Assembly: GCA_021234155.1 (NCBI GenBank)
Contig: JAJEKV010000041.1
Coordinates: 11,482,689-11,546,688, forward strand
Source of the DNA: Isoetes taiwanensis
Lineage: Eukaryota; Streptophyta; Lycopodiopsida; Isoetales; Isoetaceae
Direction of reading: 5' to 3'
Length of the DNA stretch: 64,000 nucleotides
Shown piece by piece: positions 34,701 through 44,396 of this stretch. The notes beneath the pieces are model-generated. The model searched no databases. It was not told where the DNA came from and worked only from the letters and a program-made list of their open reading frames with translations. The translations under genes were made by a program, and so were the position numbers. Numbering within the stretch: the stretch's first letter is position 1; the number at the start of each line of letters is the position of its first letter.

Positions 34701-35690
34701 GCAGCCATGAGAATGATTTGCGTAACGTAAGAGAGATGCCAAAGGCGGAAGACGAAAAGTCGAAAGCACGGAGGATGAAGGCGCAGAGGAACGAAAAGGT
34801 TTGTTTTAGGGCTTAATAACCGAGGTGAAGAGGTATGAAGAGTGCAAACAGGAACCGTTGATGATGCCGGTGTCAAGAGATGCACGAAGAAGGGGATTGA
34901 GAGGCAAAAAATTTGGCTAAGTCCCCAAAAAACGTAAGGGAGAAGCAATGGACGGTGAGGATGAGACGGAAAGAAAGATCGGATGTGACAGATGGCAAAG
35001 GACACCCATTAATGTTCGACGGGCGTGGAAAGAAGGAATGGCATTCAATGTCGGGCAACTCAAAGTGGGATATCATTAAAAAGGAATGTGTCGAGAAGGT
35101 ACCATTGCTAGATATGCGGCGCGGAGAACAGATTCTCCTTTTAGAAACAAATTTTGCATTGCAAAACCACGTTGGCGATTTGTGTGATTGGTCCATCGCC
35201 GACAAGGAGGTCCTCGGTTGGCTATATAAGACGAACCGAGAGAAACGAAGGCATCCGATGGCGCTCAGTATGGCCGCCGCCGGTTTGAACGAAGATTGCA
35301 CCATGCCTTTTAACCGCTGTCGAGTGGATCACTTGTAAGATGAACTGCTCGGATCGGCGGCGCGCCACAACCGTGGCATTCGTGATGGACGGTTGGTGTG
35401 CGGGATGGCTGAACATCCCGACCAAGACCAACGGGATGGAGGTGGTTCTCGCACCTTCTGGGATCCGAGCGTACCTCTACCATCTCCTCCGATCACCTCC
35501 GCTCAACCCCGAGTAGAGGGTTTTTCCTCTTAGGACTTAGTAGATAGGGCTCGAGGCGTTTTTTGTATATAGGCGGTGCCCATAGCGAGTTAGCTGGGCT
35601 GCGCCCACATTTTGTAAAAATTCTCCACTATAATATAATCACCGCCTTTCTAGTCACTTTACGTGGTGTTTGATTTTTGGGCCGCCATTT
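31755..35690 (-). pseudogene. Extra coding region between pol and 3' LTR (unknown protein with coiled coil)
   Basis: Downstream of the integrase, minus-strand frames at 33340-34173, 33960-34397 and 34313-34632 can be read in sequence: an N-terminal MELPAPNPAQLQQFIANIV segment, a TISLTQHLISEVFHIP block, a FVKFLWRKFLGYSIKN block, a proline-rich stretch, then a long Gln/Ala-rich coiled coil (AALMSGVQRALEASDAVHQD through QSEIQTLLS). Plant Tat and Athila elements often carry an extra or env-like ORF at this place; I do not recognise the product. Frameshifts separate the parts. Further minus-strand frames at 31928-33264 add basic and hydrophobic segments without a match. Confidence 0.55.
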
Positions 35691-35702
35691 GTGTTGGGAT
35701 GT

Positions 35703-36969
35703 TCACTTTTGTGTGCTTTGAAATGCTTTGAGACGAAAACCATTAACTAATGTAGGTAATGGAGTGCCATCTAATTCGCAAATGAGTTGGAAAACACTTG
35801 GTCTAACCACTTGAACAATTTGATAAGGGCCAAGCCAACGAAACTTGAGTTTACCCGGAAAATTTTTGTACCTGGAATCATAAAGAAGAACCAAATCTCC
35901 TTGTTTGAATGTTTTTGTCTTCAAACGTTTGTCATGTAAAGATTTTTGCAACTGTTGTCCATGAAGAACACGAATATAAGCATCCCTGCGAAGTTCATCC
36001 AACTGTTCTAATTGATAGACCCGTTCTTTGAGAGCAGCTGGTGGATTATGAGCAGTAGCCAGTTGAAACCGGAGTGTTGGAAGAATGAATTCAAAGGGCA
36101 TGAGAGCTTCCTGACCATAAACCAATTTAAAAGGAGTGTGACCCGAAAGCAATCTTGAAACAAGTATTGTAGGCCCAAAAGAACTGTAGGAAGTTTTGTC
36201 CGCCAATCAGTGCGGGAAGCGCCACAAATTTTTCTTGAGAATGGTGACCCGAGTTTTGTTGGTGCTTTTCGCCAACCCATTGCCTTGAGGATAGTAAGGT
36301 GTGCTCTTGTGATGATGTATCAAGAGATAATCCGCCAGCTCTTTGATAGTATGATTGATGAAATGAACACCACGATCCTTGACCACCCAGTCCGGTGGGG
36401 GTGTAATCGCGTGATGATTTGTTGATAGAGGACTGGCCGTGCTTGCGGCGGTGTTGTCCGGAAGTGCACAAGCTTCCGCCCATTTGGTGGCGAAGTCGCG
36501 TGAGAACCGGGATGTATCGGACACGGTGTGCCAGGAGAGGGTCTATAGGTCCCACAAAGTCCATTTCCCCATTTCTTTGAAGGGGCGTGGCGGACCGGCG
36601 TCAAGGGAAGAGCGTCCACGGGCGGGGCCGCCCCACCCCCGGGCAAGCGCCACACGGCGGGCGGCGTGGAGCATCTTTGAAGAGCGTGGGCCAATAATAC
36701 CCTAAGAAGAAGAATTTTGCGTGCGTGATGGTGTCACCATGAAAATGACCACCACCGAGCCCTTGATGAGCTTCAACAATGTCCGGAACTTCATGAGGGA
36801 GAACACGTCCGAATGATGGTGTCCTTACCTTTTTGTAGAGATGTCCGCAACCATGGTGTAGTCGCGGACCTCTCGGAGAATTGATGGCGACGGGATTGTC
36901 GCTTGGCAGGAGAGAGCGTCTCATCTTCTGGTGGAAGAGCACCGGTGAGGAGGTACTGCTGAAAATCAT
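35703..36969 (-). pseudogene. Gypsy integrase of the nested element
   Basis: The H2C2 zinc module is read in pieces (EAHQGLGGGHFHGDTITHAK then YYWPTLFKDA). After frame breaks come core segments such as DRGVHFINHTIKELADYL and STPYYPQGNGLA. The well-kept C-terminal frame (35703-36206) has TPFKLVYGQEALMPFEF and the GPY module KFRWLGPYQIVQV. The end at 35703 carries no chromodomain. It inserts element cDNA into the genome; this copy is not functional as read. Confidence 0.9.
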
Positions 36970-36999
36970 GGAACCAATGTGGTGTTGCCGTGACTAAAA

Positions 37000-38480
37000 A
37001 AAGTTGAGCATCGTGGAAGGCGCCTCGGAGACTCCTGTTGCGGGATCATCATCCGTGTGGATGCGTGAAAGATAATCCGAACAACATGAGATTTGCCGGC
37101 CTTATGAGCGATTTCAAAATGAGCAAATTCTTGGAGAAGAAGGACCCAACGAGCAATGCGACCCGTGGGCGGATTTGTTGATCAAATAGAGAAGTGCTTG
37201 GTGGTCCACAAAGAACTTGATTTGACTGCCCAAAAGGTAATGACGGAAGCGTTGGACACAGAAAATGAGACCCAAAGCTTCACGCTCCGTGGCAGAATAG
37301 TTGCGCTCAGCAGAATTGAGTTTTCGGCTGGCATAGCGATTTGGTTTATCAGTCTGCGCATCATATTCTTGAGAAAGAACAGCTCAATAGCAAACGCCGA
37401 GACATCGACATGAACGTGAAAGGGCTTGTCCCATTGAGGAGGAACAAGTAGGTGGTTCGAGTAAGCAAAAGCTTCATTTGTTGGAAAGCGCCCGGCACCG
37501 GGAATTCCAAGCCCTGTGGATTAGATCACCCGTGAGTTTATGAATGGGATCTGCAATGGCTGCCAGTGTGTATGAAGGTGGAGTAATAATTGACCTTTCC
37601 TAGGAAAGAGCGGTCTCTTTGATATTGGCTGGTGCTTGAGCTTTTTAGCACAATAACCGATTTTGGCGGGATCGGTGGTGATGCCCGCTGGCGACAACAT
37701 GGCCTAACGAGAACACGAAGAAGTGACTTAAAAGGTGCATTTCTCAGGATTGAGACTAATGCCGGACTCATCACATTTCTGAAAGACGAGTTCCAATTTA
37801 TCCAAATGGTCAGCCATGGAACTGTAGGCAGAGAAGTCATCTTGAAAAATTTGCAAGAAGGGATTTTCCTTCATGAAATCATGAAAACGGAGAGCATGAT
37901 GCGTTGAAATGTTGAAGGAGAGTTGGATAATCCAAAAGGAACCACCTTGTAGGCAAAAGTGCCCCACGGGGTGGTGAAAGTGGTCTTGAGTTGATCAGAT
38001 TCTTTGATGGAGATCTGATTGTAGCCAGAGAAACCATCCATAAAGGAGTACATCTCATGTCCAAGCCACTTCTTCCGAACTTGGTCCGTGAAGGGAAGTG
38101 GAAAATGATCACGCCCGCGGCCCGATTGAGTTTCCGGGATAGTCTACACGCACGCCGGATCTTACCATTGTGCTTAAGGGCAATGACGATAGGGCTCACC
38201 CATTCGTAATGTTTGACCTCATAGATCAAACCCCGGCAGCAAGGAGTTTGTCAATTTCCGCCTTGACGCGATCACGTAATTAGGGTTGAGCACATGCATG
38301 CCGTTGCTAAGAATCGGGTCGCATCGATTTGGTAGGAATGGTGAGTTCCCCAAGCTTTTGTTGATTCCCGCAGATCTTTGTAACCCAAAAAGATAAAATG
38401 TGTTTGAATTTTGAACAGCGCGGACGGCCCTACGATGACGATAAGGAGCCGGAAGGTTTGCAACAATAGCTTTGGACAAA
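37000..38480 (-). pseudogene. Gypsy reverse transcriptase and RNase H of the nested element
   Basis: RT blocks in order: WVSPIVIALKHNGKIR, MDGFSGYNQISIKESDQLKT, TFTTPWGTFAYKVVPFGLSN and STFQRIM, then FLGKVNYYSTFI in the connection region. RNase H traces (AINSPRG... region and the 37182-37413 shadow) are poor. The DGFSGYNQI wording is that of the non-chromovirus Tat/Athila RT type. Frames change every 100-300 bp. Confidence 0.85.
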
Positions 38481-39164
38481 GTTGATTGTTGCCAACATCC
38501 ACAATTTCGACTTCGTGAGTCCGAATATGGGGTATGACTTCAGCATCCCGGACAATGTGTGCGGGTGAGGTTGGAGCATAACCGGATGGCACTTTGCGCG
38601 GTAAAAAAAGAGAGGTTGCTCGGTGTCATCTAGCTGGTTGCTTCCATGACGGCTGTACATCAGCAGGAGTTGCCGGAGGTCCAGATATCCGAAAAGTGAT
38701 CAACGTTGGATTCGATTGCAAGGAGCCAAGTAGGGTCAAGCAAGGCAGCCACAGTACCGGTCCTGATCAAGAGTCATTTCTCCCAAGGATCAGCATATTC
38801 GGGTAGGATGGGATAGGCAGACGGGCAGCGTAGGGCCCGAACTTGATAAATATCTCGAAAGCGCCTTCAGAATCGAGTTCGAGAGAGAGGGTTCGCATTG
38901 TCAACGGAAATGATCCGGCCTGTTTGTAAGTCCATTGTGGCATTGAGATGACCATCTCAGGATGACTAATCGATTAGGGCCCAGTAATGGATACTCTTTG
39001 CCTGGCGGAGAAAGGGTCTTCCCACCAGCATTTCATAGTCACCTGGATCTTCACCAGCTTTCCAAACTCCAAATTCCATGGGAAAGCGGAGATCACCAAT
39101 GTTGATGTGTAGAATAGGTGTGACGCCTTGAGGTCTCGTGATATGGCCATTAGCCAATTTGATG

Positions 39165-39443
39165 TCATATAGGGGCCACGAAAGAGTTGTGTGATGCCCA
39201 TTTGTTTTGCGGAGTTTGTCGAGTGATGAGATTGACTGCACTACCTCCATCGATTTGAACATGGTTGACTTGCTGATTTCCCACCGTTGCATGGACCGTG
39301 GGTGTAGAGGTAGCCACAGCCCCAACTAAAACAGTTGGGAGTGGTAACTGGTCCTTGAGAGCAGGACAGAGTTTTAAAATGGTTGCCAAGCTTAAAGGAA
39401 TTTTGATCTTGGCAAGCTCCTCTTGGAGTTGAGAGAGGTACAT
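39165..39443 (-). pseudogene. Aspartic protease domain of the nested element
   Basis: The frame contains a VNHVQIDGGSAVNLIT motif, in which DGGS fills the place of the catalytic D-T/S-G triad of plant gypsy proteases, preceded by a VLVGAVATSTPTV strand. It would mature the polyprotein. A neighbouring frame (38966-39325) continues with GDLRFPMEFGVW and LVGRPFLRQAKSI, the rest of the fold. Confidence 0.8.
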
Positions 39444-39825
39444 GAGAAAAAGGATCTGCTTGGTTCCAGCATCAGTGCGGGAGTGCGTGGCGGGGCGGCA
39501 ACTTCTTTGAGTAAGTCAACCTCGGCTGCAATATTGGGATATGTCTGAGAGCGTGGAGGTTGAGATGTTGAAGGTGGATCGTGTCTTTGTTGAGCTCGAG
39601 TGGTGGCATGAACATTTGCCAATGTATGCGGCCTTATGGTAATTTTGCATGAGATTCAAAATGCTTTGGCGAACTTTGGGCATGACATTTGGCATGAGCT
39701 TTTCTAAGTCAGGTGCAAAGTGAACCTTTTTTTCGTCCTCATGAGGAAGGGTGTCAACTGCAAAGGCAGGTTGCGTGTCCTTCTGAATAATAGTCAAGGG
39801 GCGTGATGCCTTGTCTGGCGTGAAA

Positions 39826-41563
39826 CTAGACCAACCCAATTTTGACGGTATGCGGGAGGATTAAGTGCACGAAAAATTTCCTCTTGGGCTTGTTGATCGG
39901 TTTGAGGTTGATTCTTTGGAGCTGGTTGATAAGCGTGATTCTTTGAGGCCCTCTTGGGGGCTTCTTGAGAACTGGTCTTGGGCCTTGTTTGCCATTAGCA
40001 AGCCGAGTTGGTAAGCCGTGAGAGGCGGACCGATGTGGTCTGATTTGTGCGGAAGCTGGACTGAACTTGTGGAAGTTGAGGGCACGCCGTGGTGGTATGA
40101 CCCCATTCTTGGCAAAGTGATAGCAACGAGCTTTAGAAGGATCAAAAGGAGGGCGTTGGTTGGATCCCCCGTGGTTGGTCCATTCTTCGATAGAGTTATG
40201 TGGGCTGCACTTTTGAAAGAGGTGGCTGCTGATAGTGCGTTTGGGACTGAGGTGTGGTTTGTACTTGATAAACCATTTTGTTGCGGAACGGTGTGGGATG
40301 AGTGCGAGTGCACTCTTCCGTGGCATGATTGCACATGTTGCATCGCTTGCAATGAGGCGGGCCATTGGTGGAGTTGCACTCATTGGCCAAATGGCCTTGA
40401 TATTTGCAAATATGGCACCGATTTTGGCGCGCTGTGGATTAGCGTGTTGAAATTTGAACGGCCGTTTGTGGAACCATGACGGGTGGAATGAACGGGAGCT
40501 CTTGAAGAGCCACGCCTCGGGAGGAAACATTGACGGAGTGATTGACAAGGTCGATAGCCTGCTCCAAAGTTTTTGGACGCAGGTATTCAGTCATGAGTCG
40601 AATAGCAGGAGGAAGTCCTTGGAGAAACCAGACCAAAATCTGGCTCTGTGTAGGGTACTCCTTGAGCTTACTGAGCAGAATGTGAAGTCGATCCGCAAAA
40701 TCCCGGGCAGACTCCGTGGGCTCTTGTTGAAGTTCATTGAGTTGCTTGAGATGAAGTTGATCATCATCCGTGGTCCCGTAATGAGACAGAAAAGCAGTGC
40801 GCATTTCGGACCAGTCTTGTTTCCAATGGCTTTTGTTGGACATGAGCCATTGATGAGGAGAGCCACGCAGTGTGGTGGAAAAGATGTGAAATTTCAGTTG
40901 AGGTTGCGCGTGCCCATTTAGGACAGCTAGAGCCTCAAATTCTTCCATGTGGGCCTGAGCACTTTGGTCTAACGGTTTGCCTTTCGTGTTGCCAAAGGTG
41001 GGATAAGTCAGTTTCAGAGTCTGAAAGGTAGATGTGAAAGTGCTGGGCTGGACAGGAACAGGATAGTGAGGATATTGAGGTTGAGGTGGATTTGGCATTG
41101 TGCCTGACGGACCCTGATGAAGGGGTGACTGCGGTTGAGCGAAGTAAGCGAACGTGGTTTTGAGATCTGTAAGGTTGTGCTTGGGAAGAGCAAAGTGGGA
41201 AAGCGTAGGGAAAAGGATATTCGGGGCAGGCGCAAAGGAGACATGTGGATAGCCGTGCCCACCCGGGGGAGATGATGGTTGCGAAGGAAGTGGCGTATGG
41301 CCTGAAGAATGATGGATGTAGGCATGTTCAGGGGTATGAAAGTACGGTTGAGAAGGTTGAGCCAGATAAGGCTCCTGATAATGATGAGGGGACTGAGGTT
41401 GTGAGCAATGTTTGCACGCTTTGGAGGTGAGGAACCGGGACGAGGCCCCGGACCACGAGGGTGGGTGGCGGGACTGAGGCCTAGGCCGAAGATGGCCTCC
41501 CTCTATGTCATAAAAGCAGATCCATACATGTCGCGAACGGTTTCCGGACGCCGATGGCTCCAA
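39826..41563 (-). pseudogene. Gag of the nested element with zinc knuckle
   Basis: A 374-residue open frame (40439-41563) has a Pro/His/Gln-rich N-terminal half and the gag core (KLTYPTFGNTKGKPLDQSAQ, LRGSPHQWLMSNKSHWKQDW, EPTESARDFADRLHILLSKL). After a frame change (about 40380-40420) comes CHICKYQGHLANEC, a perfect CX2CX4HX4C zinc knuckle, then a second Cys-rich motif CKRCNMCNHATEEC. The N-terminus continues to a candidate start at 41563 close to the 5' LTR end. It is the best-preserved gene of the element. Confidence 0.88.
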
Positions 41564-41663
41564 AGCGAGATGCCGCCCGAGAAAGGAGTTCTTCCGGCGT
41601 GAAATTGCGGATGCATTACATGGCTACGAAGAAAGTAGGAGAAAATCGACCACCGGCGGCATG

Positions 41664-42241
41664 TGTTTGGGGTCGGGTTGGGAACTCTGGAAGACAGACC
41701 CTCTGTGGAGGACGTGGATCTAATTGGGAGAGTCCGGGGGACTATGTCACGGGATTTCTTTGAAAGAGAAGAAAAGAAGAGAGAGAACAAATGAAAGAAA
41801 GATGATAAGCTTCCTTGATATCAATGATGAAAATACATGAGCTCGCAATAGAGAGAAAAACCGAAAGGAGACAAGACTCAAAACTCATCTAAAAACTTAT
41901 GAGCTAACTCTACTCATATATATAGTACAATGGCCTTGGGCCCAATATAGACACTGACCGATCTCGGTGCCGACTCACGGAAGGAGGCCTGATTTTGAGG
42001 AAAGTTGGCGGTGCCTCTTGAAGTGCCTAGAATCACGCTTGACGGGATGCGGGCGGTGATGGGCAAATCACTTGTCCGGAAGCGGCGCCTCTTGTTGACC
42101 GCCAAAGGCTTTGACTGCGTGGCCTGCTTAGTCTTCTGTGGAGGCTTGGATGTCTGACCCGTGGTTGACTGAGGATCTTTGAGCTTGACCTGGTCTGACG
42201 TATGCATGAATAGTCCTGTACCAGGAGGCACAGGACTAACA
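41664..42241 (-). repeat. 5' LTR of the 11-kb gypsy element
   Basis: 578 bp, TG...CA on both strands, followed by the ATGCA duplication at 42242-42246. It pairs with 31158-31743. Confidence 0.92.
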
Positions 42242-42246
42242 ATGCA

Positions 42247-42874
42247 TCACCTCAGTGAGATTAGGTTGAGTACGAGCAGAGGCGACCTCGTCTCTCTAGC
42301 TATCTGCTACCTCTTGGAAGGAGCAGCCTTCCTACCCCATTGGACCAAGGGAGATAACCTTGGAGTAATGTTAGGGTTACGTCTCCGGCAGGCTACAATC
42401 GAGACCCGAAGCTTTTCCATCTATCTGCAATGTATGCATAAGAGAGGCGGGTGGAGTGGACTACCCTTGCCATTGTTCTATTGCCAGCCAATTCCAGTGT
42501 TACAACTTCCGTCTGCTATTATCTTGTGGCCCAGACCGTCCGTCCTACCTCACAGAGTCTGAACTTGAGTTAGGACTTCGATGTTATGTTGTATTATGAT
42601 GATGATGCTATGTTATTGATGGTGCCTAACCCTTTGTGGTGAGCATACATATTGATTATGATGTATATTGCTTGTGCTTATGTCTACACATTTCTGCAGT
42701 GAGATCGGTCCCAAGAAAGATGGAGAAGACATGTCCTTCTTCCACATCAACTTTGGAGCACCACCAATAGCTGTTGCTACGTGGACGGCATCTTGTTAGT
42801 CTGCAGGGTGGGTAGGAGGGGATCTCCTATATGATGGGAGCATCATGAAGATTAGAGGGACGTCACAATACTGC
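42247..42874 (+). repeat. Chromovirus 3' LTR, right part
   Basis: It continues the LTR that starts near 30290; rejoining across the nested element restores a perfect 16-bp palindrome at the target. It ends GGGACGTCACA. The last 120 bp match, in reverse orientation, the LTR end at 44271-44396, which fixes the terminus. Confidence 0.78.
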
Positions 42875-43630
42875 ACTCTACATGTGTCATAGTACTTCTT
42901 ATAGGCGTCGTACATCTTATATTGTGATGCACCATCATCTTCTTCTTGTACACCCGATCTTCATTCATGATCTACGCGTCCTTGGCCTTCTTTCCTTTCT
43001 GCCTGAACAGCTCTGGCCATTCAGGATAGGGTGATGCTTCAGAGTCTTCTATGCCATTTAGTGCCTCTGCCAATGGGGAGGCCAGTTCTTCTGGTGCATC
43101 ACCTACCTTCTCTTGTTCAGTTAGGTCTGTTGCCTCAGGATCATCCATCAGTAGGGGCTTTTTGTTGGGCACTCCTGATGCTCCTTCACCTGCAGCAATA
43201 TTCATGGACAACCTATATGCATCATCATCTGACTCAATGTTGGATGACAAAGGTGGCGCATCCTCCGGTTCTTGCTCCGCTATGACTATGCCAAGAGTAC
43301 TCGTGGTCTTGATTCTCCTTCTCTTCTTGCGGGGGTCCTCTGGTTTCGGCAACTTGTTTTCTATCTTCTTCTCCTCCGTGTGCTGCTTCTGCACTACCTT
43401 CTTCTTGGCCCTGAGCTCTTGCTTCTCTTGTCTATCTTGGGCTCTTCGGCCTCCGGTTCTTCAATGCTAACCCAGGCTTCGTTGGTCTCCTCTTGTTTGG
43501 TACTGACTCGAGCTTCTTCAGCCTCCTGTTGTTCAGTTCTGGTCCGAGACTCTTCGACCTTCGCTCTAACCTAGGTGCTTGCCCTTTCAGCTTTTGAGGG
43601 CTTTCTAGCAATTTGCTTAATGTGAGCCAT
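42875..43630 (-). pseudogene. H3-like gene, second copy, truncated before the histone fold
   Basis: ATG at 43630 opens MAHIKQIARKPSKAERAST. Against H3 (ARTKQTARK) it keeps K4, R8 and K9; the changes R2H, T3I and T6I each fit C-to-T or G-to-A decay. A stop follows residue 19, the frame continues VRAKVEESRTRTEQQEAEEA, then shifts to an acidic and Lys/Arg linker (EDPRKKRRRIKTT, SNIESDDDAYRLSMNIAAGE) that parallels the linker of the first copy. Just before the cut at 42874, MYDAYKKYYD matches WEAYNSYYQE at the same place in the first copy. The fold itself is lost. Confidence 0.82.
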
Positions 43631-43733
43631 GACGAACGACGCTCGAATCAAATTTGTAATGCGCAAAAATTGGCTAGCAGGTCTAAGCGACAATAAAAGA
43701 TAAAATGAAACCATAATTTTGGGAGCCGGGCTT

Positions 43734-43743
43734 CTATATATAG
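43734..43743 (-). promoter_or_regulatory. TATA box of the second H3-like copy
   Basis: CTATATATAG lies 104 bp upstream of the ATG at 43630, the same word and spacing as in the first copy (13953-13962, ATG 13850). Confidence 0.65.
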
Positions 43744-43852
43744 GGTTGGCGTTTTTAGGATTTACTATGGAAAAAATAATGTTATGTAAATTTTAAGATG
43801 AGTTGTACATGCCAATCCTAAAAATAATATTTATTCAAAGGTGCCGTATACT

Positions 43853-43913
43853 CTCAAATTATGCTAGAGGCACGCTTGACTCAATCAAACAGGCTTTCTG
43901 CGCATTTCATGAG
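43853..43913. repeat. Leader hairpin, copy 1
   Basis: A 61-bp imperfect palindrome from CTCAAATTATGC to GCGCATTTCATGAG. It is homologous to the 61-bp unit at 43983, sharing the inner AGAGGCAC and AACAGGC words. It lies upstream of the TATA box. Confidence 0.65.
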
Positions 43914-43982
43914 TAAATGCCCTAATTTCAATGTTCTTTACTCGTTTTGGTGCCATTAAAATATTCAAATGGGAGAATTATT

Positions 43983-44043
43983 CTCGAAGTGCGCCAGAGG
44001 CACACTTGAGCAGATCCAACAGGCATCTCATTCACTTCTTGAG
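43983..44043. repeat. Leader hairpin, copy 2
   Basis: CTCGAAGTGCGCC at one end pairs with CACTTCTTGAG at the other. It starts 130 bp after the first hairpin. The pair resembles in layout, though not clearly in sequence, the two hairpins upstream of the second gene at 12080-12347. Confidence 0.65.
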
Positions 44044-44257
44044 TGTGTGGCCAATTTGGATCAAAAATATTTTTATTTTTCTAGACTACTTAGTCTAAAG
44101 GGTACCACTCCTTACAATTCTAACCTATGAGGAAAAAAAAATCCCATATTTTTGAGGTCATAATTTAATATTTCTCCCAAACATCAAGTTTTACTAGGTT
44201 AATTCTTCCTAGTAGGGTATGTGACAAGTGCTTTGATCTTGGTCTACCAGGATCATT

Positions 44258-44269
44258 GCACTGATACCA
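44258..44269 (-). other. Primer-binding site (initiator Met tRNA type)
   Basis: The minus strand reads TGGTATCAGTGC one base after the LTR end CACA. It is the usual plant gypsy/copia primer site with one difference from TGGTATCAGAGC. Confidence 0.85.
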
Positions 44270-44270
44270 T

Positions 44271-44396
44271 TGTGACGTTCCCGTATCATATCTGATGCTT
44301 CCATCGTATAGGATCTAGAGATCCCCGCACGTCGACCCTGCAAGTCGGCAGGAGGCTATCCACATGGCATTGGCTACTGGTGGTGTCCCTTAAGAA
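44271..44396 (-). repeat. 5' LTR fragment of the second histone-bearing element
   Basis: The first 125 bp from TGTGACGTTCCCGTAT align with the reverse complement of the LTR end at 42874 (TGTGACGTCCCTCTAAT), including TATAGGA and GGTGGTG blocks. Similarity stops near 44396, so the LTR is truncated. Confidence 0.75.

Larger units (their letters stand above)
31158..42241 (-). mobile_element. 11-kb Ty3/gypsy element without chromodomain (Tat/Athila-like), nested in an LTR
   Basis: LTRs at 31158-31743 (3') and 41664-42241 (5', minus orientation) begin TG and end CA and are flanked by ATGCA (31153-31157 and 42242-42246). A polypurine tract (minus strand GGTGGGGG) abuts the 3' LTR. Order on the minus strand: gag, zinc knuckles, protease, RT, RNase H, integrase, then about 4 kb of extra sequence with a further ORF before the 3' LTR. 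No chromodomain follows the integrase. All long frames are cut by small indels, many in CG-rich words. Confidence 0.9.
29600..42874 (+). mobile_element. 3' end of a plus-strand chromovirus, interrupted twice
   Basis: Integrase C-terminal coding runs from about 29630 to 29748 and from 30070 to 30290, split by a MITE-like element. The 3' LTR follows, from about 30290 to 31157 and from 42247 to 42874, split by an 11-kb gypsy element. The LTR ends GGGACGTCACA at 42874 and is related to the LTR at 2902-5270. No 5' part is present, and the target duplication could not be identified. Confidence 0.75.
42875..44396 (-). mobile_element. 5' end of a second histone-bearing retroelement
   Basis: Minus-strand order: LTR fragment (44396-44271, ending GAACGTCACA), one spacer base, TGGTATCAGTGC primer-binding site, a leader of about 510 bp with two hairpins, a TATA box, and the H3-like gene start. 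It is cut at 42874 by the inverted chromovirus LTR. It gives the linkage of LTR, PBS and H3-like frame that the first copy has lost. Confidence 0.78.
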
